A DNA stretch of 64,000 nt from Prevotella sp. (GTDB lineage Bacteria > Bacteroidota > Bacteroidia > Bacteroidales > Bacteroidaceae). This document shows, one piece after another, positions 16,478-25,041 of the stretch; the first letter of the stretch is position 1, and each line of letters starts with the position of its first letter. The position numbers and the translations under genes were made by a program. The DNA lies in the NCBI GenBank assembly GCA_017475265.1, contig JAFVFY010000039.1, positions 1 through 64,000 on the forward strand, read 5' to 3'. The notes beneath the pieces were generated by a model. It saw only the letters and a program-made list of their open reading frames with translations, did no database searches and was not told the DNA's origin.

Positions 16478-18502
16478 TCACCTCACATACTTTTTTCCGC
16501 CATTGATGTACACACCCTTTTTCTGGATTGAAGATTGAGAATTGAAGATTGAAGAGTCCATGCGGCGGCCCTGGAGGTCGAAGAATGGTTCATTTATCGT
16601 TTCTCCTTGATCATTAAGCGTAGCGCTGATGCCCGATGCCTCGTTCACCGTGAGCGTCGCCTCTACCAGTGCCACGTCATGGCTTTGGGCATTGGCATCG
16701 CTGATGGCCACGTCGCTGAGCTGCAGGGTATAGTCACCTTCGGCCATGTCAGCGTCAACGTGTACCTTAATGGTACACACCTCGCCGTCGCCCGCACTGA
16801 TAGCAGAACCGTTGGTCGAGGCAGCCAGTACTTTCAGCGTGCCGTCGGGCAATAGTGAAGTGGCAAAGGTGTTTATGCCATCCTTCGTTGTCCGCTCCGT
16901 GTTTAGGCTGGCCTCGGCAAAACCTTCGTCGTCACGCACCACACTCACACCCTCAGGCAGCGTCAGGGTGAACTGGAAGCCTTCGGCATCCACGCTGTTC
17001 TTCAAACATACGGATAGCAAGGTCTCTTCGCCAGCAGTTACCTTCACGGGAGCTATGTACACCGTATTTTCCGGTTCGGCAACATCGTTGCGGGCGAGGA
17101 CGTCCGTGCTCTCATATTCCCTACAGCCTGCCGGGCGTTCTATGCTCCCATAGAGCAGCAGATGAGCTACGGCGGTGTAGTCGGCCACGTTCACCTGTCC
17201 GTCCTGATTGGCGTCGGCGGCCTTCGGAGAGAAGCCTTCAGGCGTGTTGCCTAGCACGTGGTGAGCGATAGCTGTCATATCAGCCACTGTCAGGTTACCA
17301 TCGCCGTTGGCATCGCCGATGGATGGCTTCTCCAGCTCCACAATCCTCCTGAAATCTGTCCAGCCCGCGGCCGTGTACTTTTTCTTTGTGCCTGCTGGGA
17401 CATAGAGCGTGGTGTGAGAATATGTCTCCTCGTCGCAGATGGGCTCTGTGAGGTTGAAGGGCTCCTCTATCAGCGAAGTGATGCTGGTGAGAGTGGGTAT
17501 TCCGTGGAATGCCAGGCGCCTGATGTCGGTCACTCCCGGCGGGATGGTCACGGACTCCAGGCTGGTGAAGGCAAATGCAGCATTATAGATGGCGCGAAGG
17601 GTGTTCGGGAGAGTGACATGGGTCAGACCGCTGCATCTATAGAAGGCCAAGGCTTCTATTACCTCCACAGGCTCCGGTATGACCATCTCGCCTTTCAATG
17701 ATGTACAGCAGTAGAAAGCTTCTTCGTTTATTGTTCCTATCCCAGGTGGGATGACAGTACCGCCGCAACCCATGTACAGTATTCCCTTCTTCCACTGGGA
17801 AATAAGTTCCTCTTGATACTCTTCGGGAGTCCATTCGAGCATGTAATTGAGTTGTTCGGCACTAGGTTGGACAATAATTGCATTACAGCCGTCGCGCGAA
17901 TCATAATTCTTGCTTTCCTCATCTACGACAATGGTCGTCAGGGAATCGCAGAAGATGAACGCACTCGGAGGGAGGTAACTTATTTCCGATGGTATCCAGA
18001 TAGACTTTAGCCGGTTACACTGGGAAAAAGCTCCTCCAGCCACGTAAAGATTACCCTTGGGAAGTTCCACAGAAGAAATGGAACAATACACGAAAGCTTC
18101 ACTGCCCAAATATTCCAGACCTTCAGAGAATGACACCGACGTGAGCGATGAGCATCCATAGAAAGCTTCATCGAGAATATCCTTTACCGAGGAAGGAAAA
18201 GAAACAGCGGTAATGTTTTCATTATGTGCAAAAGCCTTGTTTCCTACTTTATTTACGATATACTCCTGACCATCAACAGAGAACCTCTCTAATATCGAGA
18301 TTTCTCCTTTGGCGTCGGGACTACCAGAAAAATATTCTATGTGGGTCTTGTCTATCCAATTACAAGTTCCCTCTTTCACCATGGCAACCCCGCTGCCTGG
18401 ATTGTAGCTATACACCACCTTCGTCAACGAGTCGATGTATTCATCTGCCGCTACTGAAAGAACAGACAGCCCAAAAACTAAAAGCAAAGATAATTTCTTC
18501 AT
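16478..18502 (-). CDS. BspA-type LRR protein with dockerin, cohesin-like domain and T9SS-like tail (copy B)
   Basis: 674 residues. After a signal peptide (LSLLLVFGLSVLSVAA) come BspA-type leucine-rich repeats (about 60-380; units like VKDILDEAFYGCSSLTSVSF). A dockerin with two calcium-loop repeats follows (GDANGDGNLTVADM and ADANQDGQVNVADY, about 400-465). Next is a beta-sandwich resembling a cohesin (about 480-625; AGEETLLSVCLKNSVDAEGF, then AGDGEVCTIKVHVDADMAEG). The tail is FDLQGRRM...KKGVYINGGKKYV. It is paired with the cohesin-dockerin gene at 18742 and paralogous to 19524-22154. The 239-bp upstream gap carries a 22-bp iteron array. Presumably a cell-surface adhesion or scaffold protein. 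Confidence 0.85.
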   Translation of the reverse strand: MKKLSLLLVFGLSVLSVAADEYIDSLTKVVYSYNPGSGVAMVKEGTCNWIDKTHIEYFSGSPDAKGEISILERFSVDGQEYIVNKVGNKAFAHNENITAVSFPSSVKDILDEAFYGCSSLTSVSFSEGLEYLGSEAFVYCSISSVELPKGNLYVAGGAFSQCNRLKSIWIPSEISYLPPSAFIFCDSLTTIVVDEESKNYDSRDGCNAIIVQPSAEQLNYMLEWTPEEYQEELISQWKKGILYMGCGGTVIPPGIGTINEEAFYCCTSLKGEMVIPEPVEVIEALAFYRCSGLTHVTLPNTLRAIYNAAFAFTSLESVTIPPGVTDIRRLAFHGIPTLTSITSLIEEPFNLTEPICDEETYSHTTLYVPAGTKKKYTAAGWTDFRRIVELEKPSIGDANGDGNLTVADMTAIAHHVLGNTPEGFSPKAADANQDGQVNVADYTAVAHLLLYGSIERPAGCREYESTDVLARNDVAEPENTVYIAPVKVTAGEETLLSVCLKNSVDAEGFQFTLTLPEGVSVVRDDEGFAEASLNTERTTKDGINTFATSLLPDGTLKVLAASTNGSAISAGDGEVCTIKVHVDADMAEGDYTLQLSDVAISDANAQSHDVALVEATLTVNEASGISATLNDQGETINEPFFDLQGRRMDSSIFNSQSSIQKKGVYINGGKKYVR
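16525..16555. repeat. Heptamer tract in the tail linker
   Basis: Repeated GATTGAA/GATTGAG 7-bp units (minus strand TCTTCAA) encode the SSIFNSQSSIQ linker between DLQGRRM and KKGVYI of the copy B LRR protein. Confidence 0.75.
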
Positions 18503-18741
18503 AACCTATTATTTATATGATTCTACTTTATTTCTATTACTATCTCAAAAAAGCTTATAATTACGACAATGAATTTCCGTAGTTCTTCGGGGGTGGGAAC
18601 GGGACTGTCTGGGTATGATAGCCGTTCCTTTTCCGTTTTGCCTATACGCAAAACACCTTGCGTCTATACGCAAAATACTTTGCGCCTTTACGCAAAAAGC
18701 CCTCGACTGTACGCAAAATAGACTGGCATATTTTTCATGGA
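18503..18741. other. 239-bp regulatory spacer upstream of LRR copy B
   Basis: No gene. Near the downstream end the sequence is AT-rich without a clear TAnnTTTG box; the upstream part holds the 22-bp iterons at 18645-18721. Confidence 0.5.
18645..18721. repeat. 22-bp iteron array (TACGCAAAA)
   Basis: The core TACGCAAAA starts at 18645, 18667, 18689 and 18710, so the spacing is 22, 22 and 21 bp, two turns of the helix. The first two units also carry a dyad CGCAA-6-TTGCG. It lies 140-220 bp upstream of the LRR copy B start and looks like a multi-site operator. Confidence 0.75.
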
Positions 18742-19503
18742 TTAAGGATTGTTTCCGCTGATTCTGATTGGTGGAATCCGTGGGAATCCTCCTTGTGACT
18801 GTGTGGGGTCTTCACCGAGAATGTGTACCACTGTAATAAAGTCGGCAACATCCACCAGCCCGTCACGGTTGGCATCAGCAGCCTTAAACGAGAAACGAAC
18901 AGGTGTGTAGCCCAGCACATAATATGCAATGGCCACCAGGTCGTCCACGGTCACCTCGCCATCGACATTGGCATCACCCAGAAGATATTCGCGGACGGTT
19001 ATCGTGGAGGTCATCTGCTCCACGTCGTGGCTGTGGGCCAAGGTGTCGGCAATAGAAATTTTCCGCAGCTGTACCTCGTACTCGCCCTCAGCCATATCGG
19101 CTGGTATGCGCACCCTGACGGTGCACACTTCGCCGTCGCCCGCAGGGATGGCCGAGCAGATGGAGCTGGCGGCAACGACTCGCAGCGCGTTTCCTTCGTA
19201 TGTGTTCAGCATGGCGAACATGAAGGTGTCTGTGCGGTCAGCTGTGGTGCGTTTCTCCGATAGGCTGGCCATAGGATTGCCGTTTTCATCCGTGACCACC
19301 TCCATACCGTTTGGCAGGACGAGGTCGAAGCCAAAGCCCTCGGCATCCACGCTGTTCTTCATCCTGATAGACAGCGTAATTTCGGAGTCAACGAGCGCCT
19401 CCCTATCTTCTATATATAATGTGTTGTCATACTGACCCTGCGCAAGCAAAGGGACAGAGAGGAACAAGGCCCAAAAGAGAATAAAACTTAGTCTTATCAT
19501 CAT
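18742..19503 (-). CDS. Secreted cohesin-like plus dockerin protein (copy B)
   Basis: 253 residues. Signal peptide (FILFWALFLSVPLLAQ), then one cohesin-like beta-sandwich (about 24-170; VDSEITLSIRMKNSVDAEGF, then IPAGDGEVCTVRVRIPADMA). A dockerin with two loops follows (GDANVDGEVTVDDL and ADANRDGLVDVADF, about 175-235), and a short proline-containing end without the KKGIYI tail. It is nearly identical over long stretches to the gene at 22213-22977. A protein that is only a cohesin joined to a dockerin would be an adaptor or chain-forming unit. It starts 20 bases after the LRR copy A stop, so it is probably in the same transcript. Confidence 0.85.
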   Translation of the reverse strand: MMIRLSFILFWALFLSVPLLAQGQYDNTLYIEDREALVDSEITLSIRMKNSVDAEGFGFDLVLPNGMEVVTDENGNPMASLSEKRTTADRTDTFMFAMLNTYEGNALRVVAASSICSAIPAGDGEVCTVRVRIPADMAEGEYEVQLRKISIADTLAHSHDVEQMTSTITVREYLLGDANVDGEVTVDDLVAIAYYVLGYTPVRFSFKAADANRDGLVDVADFITVVHILGEDPTQSQGGFPRIPPIRISGNNP

Positions 19504-19523
19504 AGTTTATCAGTAATCAATGC

Positions 19524-22154
19524 TCACTTCACGTATTTCCTGCCGTCCTGGATGTAAACGCCCTTCTTCATTTGACTATTTAACCATTTACTATTTGACA
19601 ATTGTCGGCCATGAAGGTCGAAGCATTTTTCATTTATCATTTCTCCTTTATCATTTAGCGCAGCGCTGATGCCTGATGCTTCATGTACTGTGAGCGTGGC
19701 CTCCAACGGCTCCACGTCGTAGCTTTTGGCGTTGGTGTCGCTGATGGCCACGTCGCTGAGCAGAAGGGCATAGTCGCCCTCGGCCATGTCGGCATCGACT
19801 TTTATCCTGACGGTGCACACCTCGCCGTCGCCAGCTTTGATGGCCGTTCCATTGGTAGAGGCTCCCATCACCTTCAGCGTACCGTCGGGCTGTAGTGACG
19901 TGGCGAACGTGTTCGTACCTTCCTTCGTAGTGCGCTCCGTGCTCAGGCTGGCCTCATCGAAGCCCTCCTCATCGCGCACCACGCTCATACCCTCAGGCAG
20001 CGTCAGGGTGAACTGGAAGCCCTCAGCATCTACGGCGTTCTTCATACGTACGGAAAGCACGGCCTCCTCACCGGCAGTGGCTGTTACTGGCGAAATGTAC
20101 ACCGTGTTCTCCAGTTCTGCAATGTCACTGGGTGAGGAATTAGACAAGCGAGATTCCCTACTGCCGGCCGGGCGTTCTATGCTCCCATAGAGCAGCAGAT
20201 GAGCTACAGCAGTATAGTCAGCTACGTTCACCTGTCCGTCTTGGTTGGCATCGGCGACAGTCTCGGAGAAGCCCTCAAGAGTATGACCCAACACGTAGTG
20301 GGCAATGGCTGCCATGTCGGCCACGGTCAGGTTGCCGTCACTGTTGGCATCGCCGAGGGGAAGGAAATCAACCTCGTGCAATCTATACATACTCCACATG
20401 TAGTCCTGCTGATAGGCTTGTAGCGAACCTAAAGGTACATACACGTCGGCATCGAAGTCCGACATCATCATGGTACTCATGTCATAATAAGGTGGAACGG
20501 CTGGCAATCCAGTGATACGTCTCAGTTGAGGACAGTCGTGCAGTGCTCCTGCACCAAGGCTGTCCACCTCGGCATGCATGACTAACGTGCGCAGATAGGG
20601 CTGCTTATAAAAGGCTTCGTCTCCGATGCGTTTGATGCTGGCGGGAAGGATGTAGAGCGTATCAGTGCGTCCTGTAGGGTAGTAGATGAGACGCTCGTGG
20701 CGTCTGTCGGCAAGCACGCCATTAACGTCGAAAAAGTTGGGATTGTCTGATGATATGCTGACATTACGTAGCTTCATGCACTGCATGAACGCCCCGTCGC
20801 CAAAATATTGCAGTGAGTCGGGCAGTGTGACCTCTTCCAGCTGCTCACATTCCAGGAATGCACAACCACCGATAGAACGCATCTGTGAGGGCATGCTTAC
20901 TTGCTTCAGGTTGCGGCAACGTGCAAAGCCCCAACTGTCGATAGAACGGACTGATTGAGGGACGCTAAAGCTGCGCAGCCCCGAATTGTAAAAGCACATA
21001 GCTCCAATGGCAGTGATGGAGTCGGGGCACACGAAGGACTCTATTGACGTGCATTCTGCAAAAGTACCGGCAGGAAGAGCGGAAAGAGGGCACTGTAGTA
21101 TAGCATATTTCAGTTTTGTGCAGTTGGCAAAGACGTAGTCACCAAATTCTGTTACCGATGCAGGAATGGTGATACTATCAATGGGGGTATCTGAAAATGC
21201 GTGGGGGGCAATGGATTGCAGTTGGTCGGGCAGTATGATTTTGCGCAGATGTGGGTTCTGGTTCAGCGTTTTTATGGTTCTCACTGTCTCAGGCACGATG
21301 AACACCTCTTCCTGCTTATTCTTGGGATACCAAAGTAATTGGCTCATGGTCTTGTCATAGAGCACACCATCCTCTGTGGCGTAGTTGGGGTTGGCAGGGT
21401 CTATGCTAACAGCTTTCAGTCCACTGAAGCGGGACAGATGGCTGACATCGATATAAGTCATGCTGGCGGGCAGGTTGAACACATCGTATTCATGATTCCC
21501 TGCGTCAAGAATATCCTCTGCTTGGTAGAGCGAGGACATCTCAAAGTTCACGGTGCGTAGGTTTAGACAGTTCAGGAAGACGCTGCTTCCCCATTTCTCT
21601 ACGGTGGCTGGCAGTGTAACTGATGTCCATTGCAGACAACCAAGGAAAGCACAGTCACCCACACTTCTGACTGTATTTGTGAATTCGAAAGGCTTCAGCT
21701 GTTCACAGTAGGCAAAAGCGCGGTTGCCGATGGTGCGGATAGAGTCTGACAGCACAAGTTCTGTGAGCTGGGTGCAGTTTTCAAATAGTCCGTCGCTGAT
21801 GTCGGTCAGCGTAGGGGGCAGCTCGACCTGTTGCAGTTCGTAGCAATAGCTAAATGCGCGGGCACCGATGTGGGTGACGCTCTCAGGCACTTTCAACGTC
21901 TGGAGCTTGAAGGTGATGTAGAATACATCGTCAGCGATGCTCGTCACCCGATATTCTTTGTCACCATGCCTCACTATGGAGGGTATCTCCAGGTTTTTCC
22001 ATGTCTCGGACAGGGAATTCTCGCGAGCAGTTATCTCCACGGTGTTCTGTGAGTCCGAAGTCACGGTGTAAGTCAGTCCCTCCAGTGTGAAACTATCGGT
22101 CGCCGAGGCAGTCATAGTGAAGACTGCAAAAAGAAATGCACAATAGAGTTTCAT
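19524..22154 (-). CDS. BspA-type LRR protein with dockerin, cohesin-like domain and T9SS-like tail (copy A)
   Basis: 876 residues. Signal peptide (LYCAFLFAVFTMTASA), about 25 BspA-type leucine-rich repeats (about 60-600; VTHIGARAFSYCYELQQVEL), a dockerin (GDANSDGNLTVADM and ADANQDGQVNVADY, about 605-670), a cohesin-like domain (about 690-835; AGEEAVLSVRMKNAVDAEGF), and the tail FDLHGRQL...KKGVYIQDGRKYVK. The dockerin, cohesin and tail are closely related to copy B, while the LRR part is about 200 residues longer, so the ligand-facing region has diverged. Probably secreted and surface-attached. Confidence 0.85.
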   Translation of the reverse strand: MKLYCAFLFAVFTMTASATDSFTLEGLTYTVTSDSQNTVEITARENSLSETWKNLEIPSIVRHGDKEYRVTSIADDVFYITFKLQTLKVPESVTHIGARAFSYCYELQQVELPPTLTDISDGLFENCTQLTELVLSDSIRTIGNRAFAYCEQLKPFEFTNTVRSVGDCAFLGCLQWTSVTLPATVEKWGSSVFLNCLNLRTVNFEMSSLYQAEDILDAGNHEYDVFNLPASMTYIDVSHLSRFSGLKAVSIDPANPNYATEDGVLYDKTMSQLLWYPKNKQEEVFIVPETVRTIKTLNQNPHLRKIILPDQLQSIAPHAFSDTPIDSITIPASVTEFGDYVFANCTKLKYAILQCPLSALPAGTFAECTSIESFVCPDSITAIGAMCFYNSGLRSFSVPQSVRSIDSWGFARCRNLKQVSMPSQMRSIGGCAFLECEQLEEVTLPDSLQYFGDGAFMQCMKLRNVSISSDNPNFFDVNGVLADRRHERLIYYPTGRTDTLYILPASIKRIGDEAFYKQPYLRTLVMHAEVDSLGAGALHDCPQLRRITGLPAVPPYYDMSTMMMSDFDADVYVPLGSLQAYQQDYMWSMYRLHEVDFLPLGDANSDGNLTVADMAAIAHYVLGHTLEGFSETVADANQDGQVNVADYTAVAHLLLYGSIERPAGSRESRLSNSSPSDIAELENTVYISPVTATAGEEAVLSVRMKNAVDAEGFQFTLTLPEGMSVVRDEEGFDEASLSTERTTKEGTNTFATSLQPDGTLKVMGASTNGTAIKAGDGEVCTVRIKVDADMAEGDYALLLSDVAISDTNAKSYDVEPLEATLTVHEASGISAALNDKGEMINEKCFDLHGRQLSNSKWLNSQMKKGVYIQDGRKYVK
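19570..19604. repeat. Heptamer tract in the tail linker
   Basis: TTGACTA/TTTACTA/TTTGACA 7-bp units encode the LSNSKWLNSQ linker between DLHGRQ and KKGVYI. The same unit appears at 25709-25743. Confidence 0.75.
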
Positions 22155-22212
22155 AATTCTTACTTTTTTTGTTCATTATTTTTCTTGATTGGTGAAACAC
22201 GTGGGAAAGCGA

Positions 22213-22977
22213 TTAAGGGATACCGTTCCAGCTGATTCTGATTGGTGGCATACGTGGGAATCCTCCCTGTGACTGTGTGGGGTCTTCACCAAGGATGTGT
22301 ACTACGGTAATAAAGTCGGCAACATCCACCAGCCCGTCACGGTTGGCGTCGGCAGCCTTGAACGAGAAGCGGTCAGGCGTATGCCCCAGCACATAGTAGG
22401 CAATGGCCACCAAGTCGTCCACGGTCACCTCGCCATCGACATTGGCATCACCCACAAGATATTCGCGGACGGTTATCGTAGTTGTCATCTGCTCCACGTC
22501 GTGGCTGCGGGCCAAGGTGTCGGCAATAGAAATTTTCCGCAGCTGTACCTCGTACTCGCCCTCAGCCATATCGGCTGGTATGCGCACCCTGACGGTGCAC
22601 ACCTCGCCGTCGCCCGCAGGGATAGCCGAGCAGATGGAGCTGGCGGCAATTACGCGCACTGCACTTCCTTGATAGATGTCCAGCATAGCTGACATGAAGG
22701 TGTCCGTGTGGTCAGCCGTTGTGCGCTCCTCCGAGAGGCTGACCACGGGGTTGCCGACGGTATCGGTGACCACCTCCATGCCGTAGGGGAGGATAAGGTC
22801 GAAGGCGAAGGCCTCGGCATCGACACTGTTCTTCATCTTCACCGACAGCGTGACCTCGGAGTCTACGAGCACCTCCGTATCCTCTATATATAATGTGTTG
22901 TCATACTGACCCTGCGCAAGCATCGGGGCGGCTGACAGGAGCATCGCCCACAGGAGAGTGAATCCAAGTCTTTTCAT
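22213..22977 (-). CDS. Secreted cohesin-like plus dockerin protein (copy A)
   Basis: 254 residues from the ATG at 22977, chosen because it gives a signal peptide (LGFTLLWAMLLSAAPMLAQ) aligned with that of copy B; an in-frame ATG at 23016 would add 13 charged residues. Cohesin-like domain (about 25-170; VDSEVTLSVKMKNSVDAEAF), then dockerin (GDANVDGEVTVDDL and ADANRDGLVDVADF). It is the first gene of the scaffold run and has its own promoter at 23088-23119. Its leader carries a 25-bp-stem hairpin. Confidence 0.85.
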   Translation of the reverse strand: MKRLGFTLLWAMLLSAAPMLAQGQYDNTLYIEDTEVLVDSEVTLSVKMKNSVDAEAFAFDLILPYGMEVVTDTVGNPVVSLSEERTTADHTDTFMSAMLDIYQGSAVRVIAASSICSAIPAGDGEVCTVRVRIPADMAEGEYEVQLRKISIADTLARSHDVEQMTTTITVREYLVGDANVDGEVTVDDLVAIAYYVLGHTPDRFSFKAADANRDGLVDVADFITVVHILGEDPTQSQGGFPRMPPIRISWNGIP

Positions 22978-23016
22978 TTCGTCAGGTTTTTGTCTTCTAT
23001 ATAACCACCGCTTCAC

Positions 23017-23078
23017 AGTAGTAGGTAACGCTTCCTAGCGTTACGCTATTGTCACGCTGGGAAGCGTGACCTACTACT
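23017..23078. promoter_or_regulatory. Long hairpin in the leader of the scaffold operon
   Basis: The arms 23017-23041 (AGTAGTAGGTAACGCTTCCT...) and 23054-23078 are reverse complements over 25 bp with two mismatches and a 12-base loop. The element lies between the promoter and the first start codon, so it would fold in the mRNA leader. Confidence 0.75.
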
Positions 23079-23087
23079 TGGGTGCTG

Positions 23088-23119
23088 CAAAGGTACAAGA
23101 AAAAAGGGATAGTATCAAA
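23088..23119 (-). promoter_or_regulatory. Promoter of the cohesin/dockerin gene run
   Basis: On the minus strand, TACCTTTG (complement of 23088-23095), a 20-bp gap and TTTG (complement of 23116-23119). It is an exact match to the Bacteroidetes consensus. Confidence 0.8.
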
Positions 23120-23208
23120 TATTTCCGGTATTATTTATAAACCAGAAATAAACCAAAAGAGGCGTAACAGCAAGTGTTACAACGTTTTGAAAAAAAATGA
23201 AACCAAGA

Positions 23209-24891
23209 TTAAACCACGGGTACGGTAGCCTGTATGTTGCTTGTCAGGGTAGTGGCAGAGTTGTCATCGAAGAGCTTCATGTTCACCCTCTTCTTGATGT
23301 TCGTCACACGCTGGGGCTTTACGTCGAGCAGTACCGCAATCTCTCCTTCCTTGAAGTCGAGCATGAGCAGCATGCAAGTACGCAGTTCTTTGATGGACAG
23401 TTTCTTCCCTTGGGTGAGTGTTGAGTAATAGTGGGGGAAGTCGAGGCGGAACTGGTTTGTGAGCTTTATCCAGTCATCGGCCGAGGGGAGGATGGCACCG
23501 TGCTTCCATGCTGCCCTTTTCCTAATGTTTTTCACGGCCTCGCTGTTCTTCCTTTCCTCCAGCGTTGCCAATAGTGTTGCTGAATGGTAGTGTTCCTCCA
23601 GCTGTTGCAGCCGGCCTTCCAGCTCCTTTACCTCATTCGTCTTTTCCTCTAGTTTCTCCTGTATTTCGATTTCAAAGCTGTCGGTTGTGGCTTTTCTTTC
23701 TTCGTCAAGCTCCATACGTGCCTTGGCTAATAGACCGCTTACGACAAGACACTCTTCACTTAGCTTGTCCAGCTGCTTTTGTTTGCCTCGCCTGTACATT
23801 ATAAATAATGTGCACGCTGCGATGCTTATCAGCACAATGAACACTATGGCGATGTTCGCACGGTTTCTGGCCTCCGACGCTGCCAGCACTTCCTGATCGG
23901 CCTTCTGTTGGAATCGGTGGTAGTCATAGAGGGCAGCCATCTGATGTACAGTCTCTATGCGCCGCTTGTTGTTCAGGCTGTCAAGAGTTGCCTCGAATAG
24001 TCGGGCATACTTGACAATGGAGTCCAACTCCTTCCGCTTCTGGTAAACGGAGAGCAACCCCCTATAGGCATCGGCAGGATAATAGTCAGGGAGGAGCTTG
24101 CGGAAGAAAGTCTCTGCGGAGTCGGTCTTGTCTGCCTCAAGGTAATAGTTGCCCTTGATGTAGTAATACATTTCGCGGCCTCGCTCTATGTTGCCGTTCT
24201 TGTCAAACAGGCCAGTCTTGGTTTCATATTCCCTCAGCAACCTGTCTGCCTCTTCCAGCTGCCCCCTCTTCACCATGATGTGCGCCAGCGTAGCGAAGGC
24301 ATTGGCCGCTTTCTGGCTGTCGCCTATTTCAGTATAGTGCCTGTGGGCTTCCCATACGGTTTCAATGACTTTTGCCGTATCGCCGAGCTTGTAGTATGGC
24401 TTGGTCATCAGCTCCAAAGCACGTATGTACATCAGGCTGTCATGCTCTAGGAGAGCATAGTGCTGGATTTTCTGCATCGCAGAGATTTCATCACTAGGAA
24501 GGTTTTGCGCGTCGTATAGTTCTGCCATCTGACCATAAACCTTGATGAGAAGGGAAATCACCCCCTTCTCGCCTCCTTCGGAGGGGTTGGAGGCGGTCTC
24601 TACTGCATTTTGATAGCATTGCAGAGCCTGTGGTGCTTCGCCCAAGTCGCGGTAGACACAACCGAGAAGGTAATGGGCTTCTATCTTTTCGATGGGGGTG
24701 CCGTGGCGGTCGAAGTAGGCTACGACTTCCTTCATCACTGAGTCAGTGGTAAAGGGGACGTATTCCCTGTTCATCGCTTTGGCACGGAGCAACTCGCGGC
24801 GCATCGCATCGGCTGTCGTATTGCCAGAGCAGGAAGTGAGCGCTACGCCAAATGACAAATAACAAAGGATAAATGACAAGCTTATTTTCAT
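23209..24891 (-). CDS. TPR lipoprotein/membrane regulator with C-terminal HTH
   Basis: 560 residues from the ATG at 24891, which lies just after the promoter. The N terminus ends in a lipobox-like ALTSC. TPR repeats occupy about 35-330, a transmembrane segment IAIVFIVLISIAACTLFIMY lies near 370, a long coiled coil follows (about 390-460), and the last 90 residues hold a helix-turn-helix-like region (LSIKELRTCMLLMLDFKEGE, then VKPQRVTNIKKRVN). This TPR-TM-coil-HTH layout is a known Bacteroidetes regulator type thought to sense outside the cytoplasm. Its position directly upstream of the scaffold genes suggests it may control them. The TPR part contains an in-frame palindromic element (24563-24597). 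Confidence 0.8.
   Translation of the reverse strand: MKISLSFILCYLSFGVALTSCSGNTTADAMRRELLRAKAMNREYVPFTTDSVMKEVVAYFDRHGTPIEKIEAHYLLGCVYRDLGEAPQALQCYQNAVETASNPSEGGEKGVISLLIKVYGQMAELYDAQNLPSDEISAMQKIQHYALLEHDSLMYIRALELMTKPYYKLGDTAKVIETVWEAHRHYTEIGDSQKAANAFATLAHIMVKRGQLEEADRLLREYETKTGLFDKNGNIERGREMYYYIKGNYYLEADKTDSAETFFRKLLPDYYPADAYRGLLSVYQKRKELDSIVKYARLFEATLDSLNNKRRIETVHQMAALYDYHRFQQKADQEVLAASEARNRANIAIVFIVLISIAACTLFIMYRRGKQKQLDKLSEECLVVSGLLAKARMELDEERKATTDSFEIEIQEKLEEKTNEVKELEGRLQQLEEHYHSATLLATLEERKNSEAVKNIRKRAAWKHGAILPSADDWIKLTNQFRLDFPHYYSTLTQGKKLSIKELRTCMLLMLDFKEGEIAVLLDVKPQRVTNIKKRVNMKLFDDNSATTLTSNIQATVPVV
24563..24597. repeat. NPSEGG palindromic element in coding sequence
   Basis: GCCTCCTTCGGAGGGGTTGG-type palindrome (plus-strand reading) encodes the SNPSEGGEKG segment in the regulator. 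A related element lies in ispH at 33112. Confidence 0.7.
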
Positions 24892-24898
24892 TTGCTTG

Positions 24899-24930
24899 CA
24901 AAGGTATGTCAAAAAAGGCAAATAGCCAAA
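24899..24930 (-). promoter_or_regulatory. Promoter of the TPR-HTH regulator gene
   Basis: Minus strand: TACCTTTG (complement of 24899-24906), 20-bp gap, TTTG (complement of 24927-24930). The start codon follows the -7 box by only 7 bases, so the transcript would be almost leaderless. Confidence 0.75.
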
Positions 24931-25041
24931 TATTGCCTGCAAATAAAATAAACCAGGAATAAACCAAAATAAATGTAACAGTCAGTTTTACAGCATCTTG
25001 AAAATTTCTACGAAGGATTCTGTAGAACTGGTTGTTCTGTT

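Noticed and set aside
16478..23016. Cellulosome for plant cell wall degradation
   Set aside because: No glycoside hydrolase with a dockerin is in the window; the dockerin partners seen are nucleases, a protease and LRR/adhesin proteins, and the pectinesterase next door lacks a dockerin.
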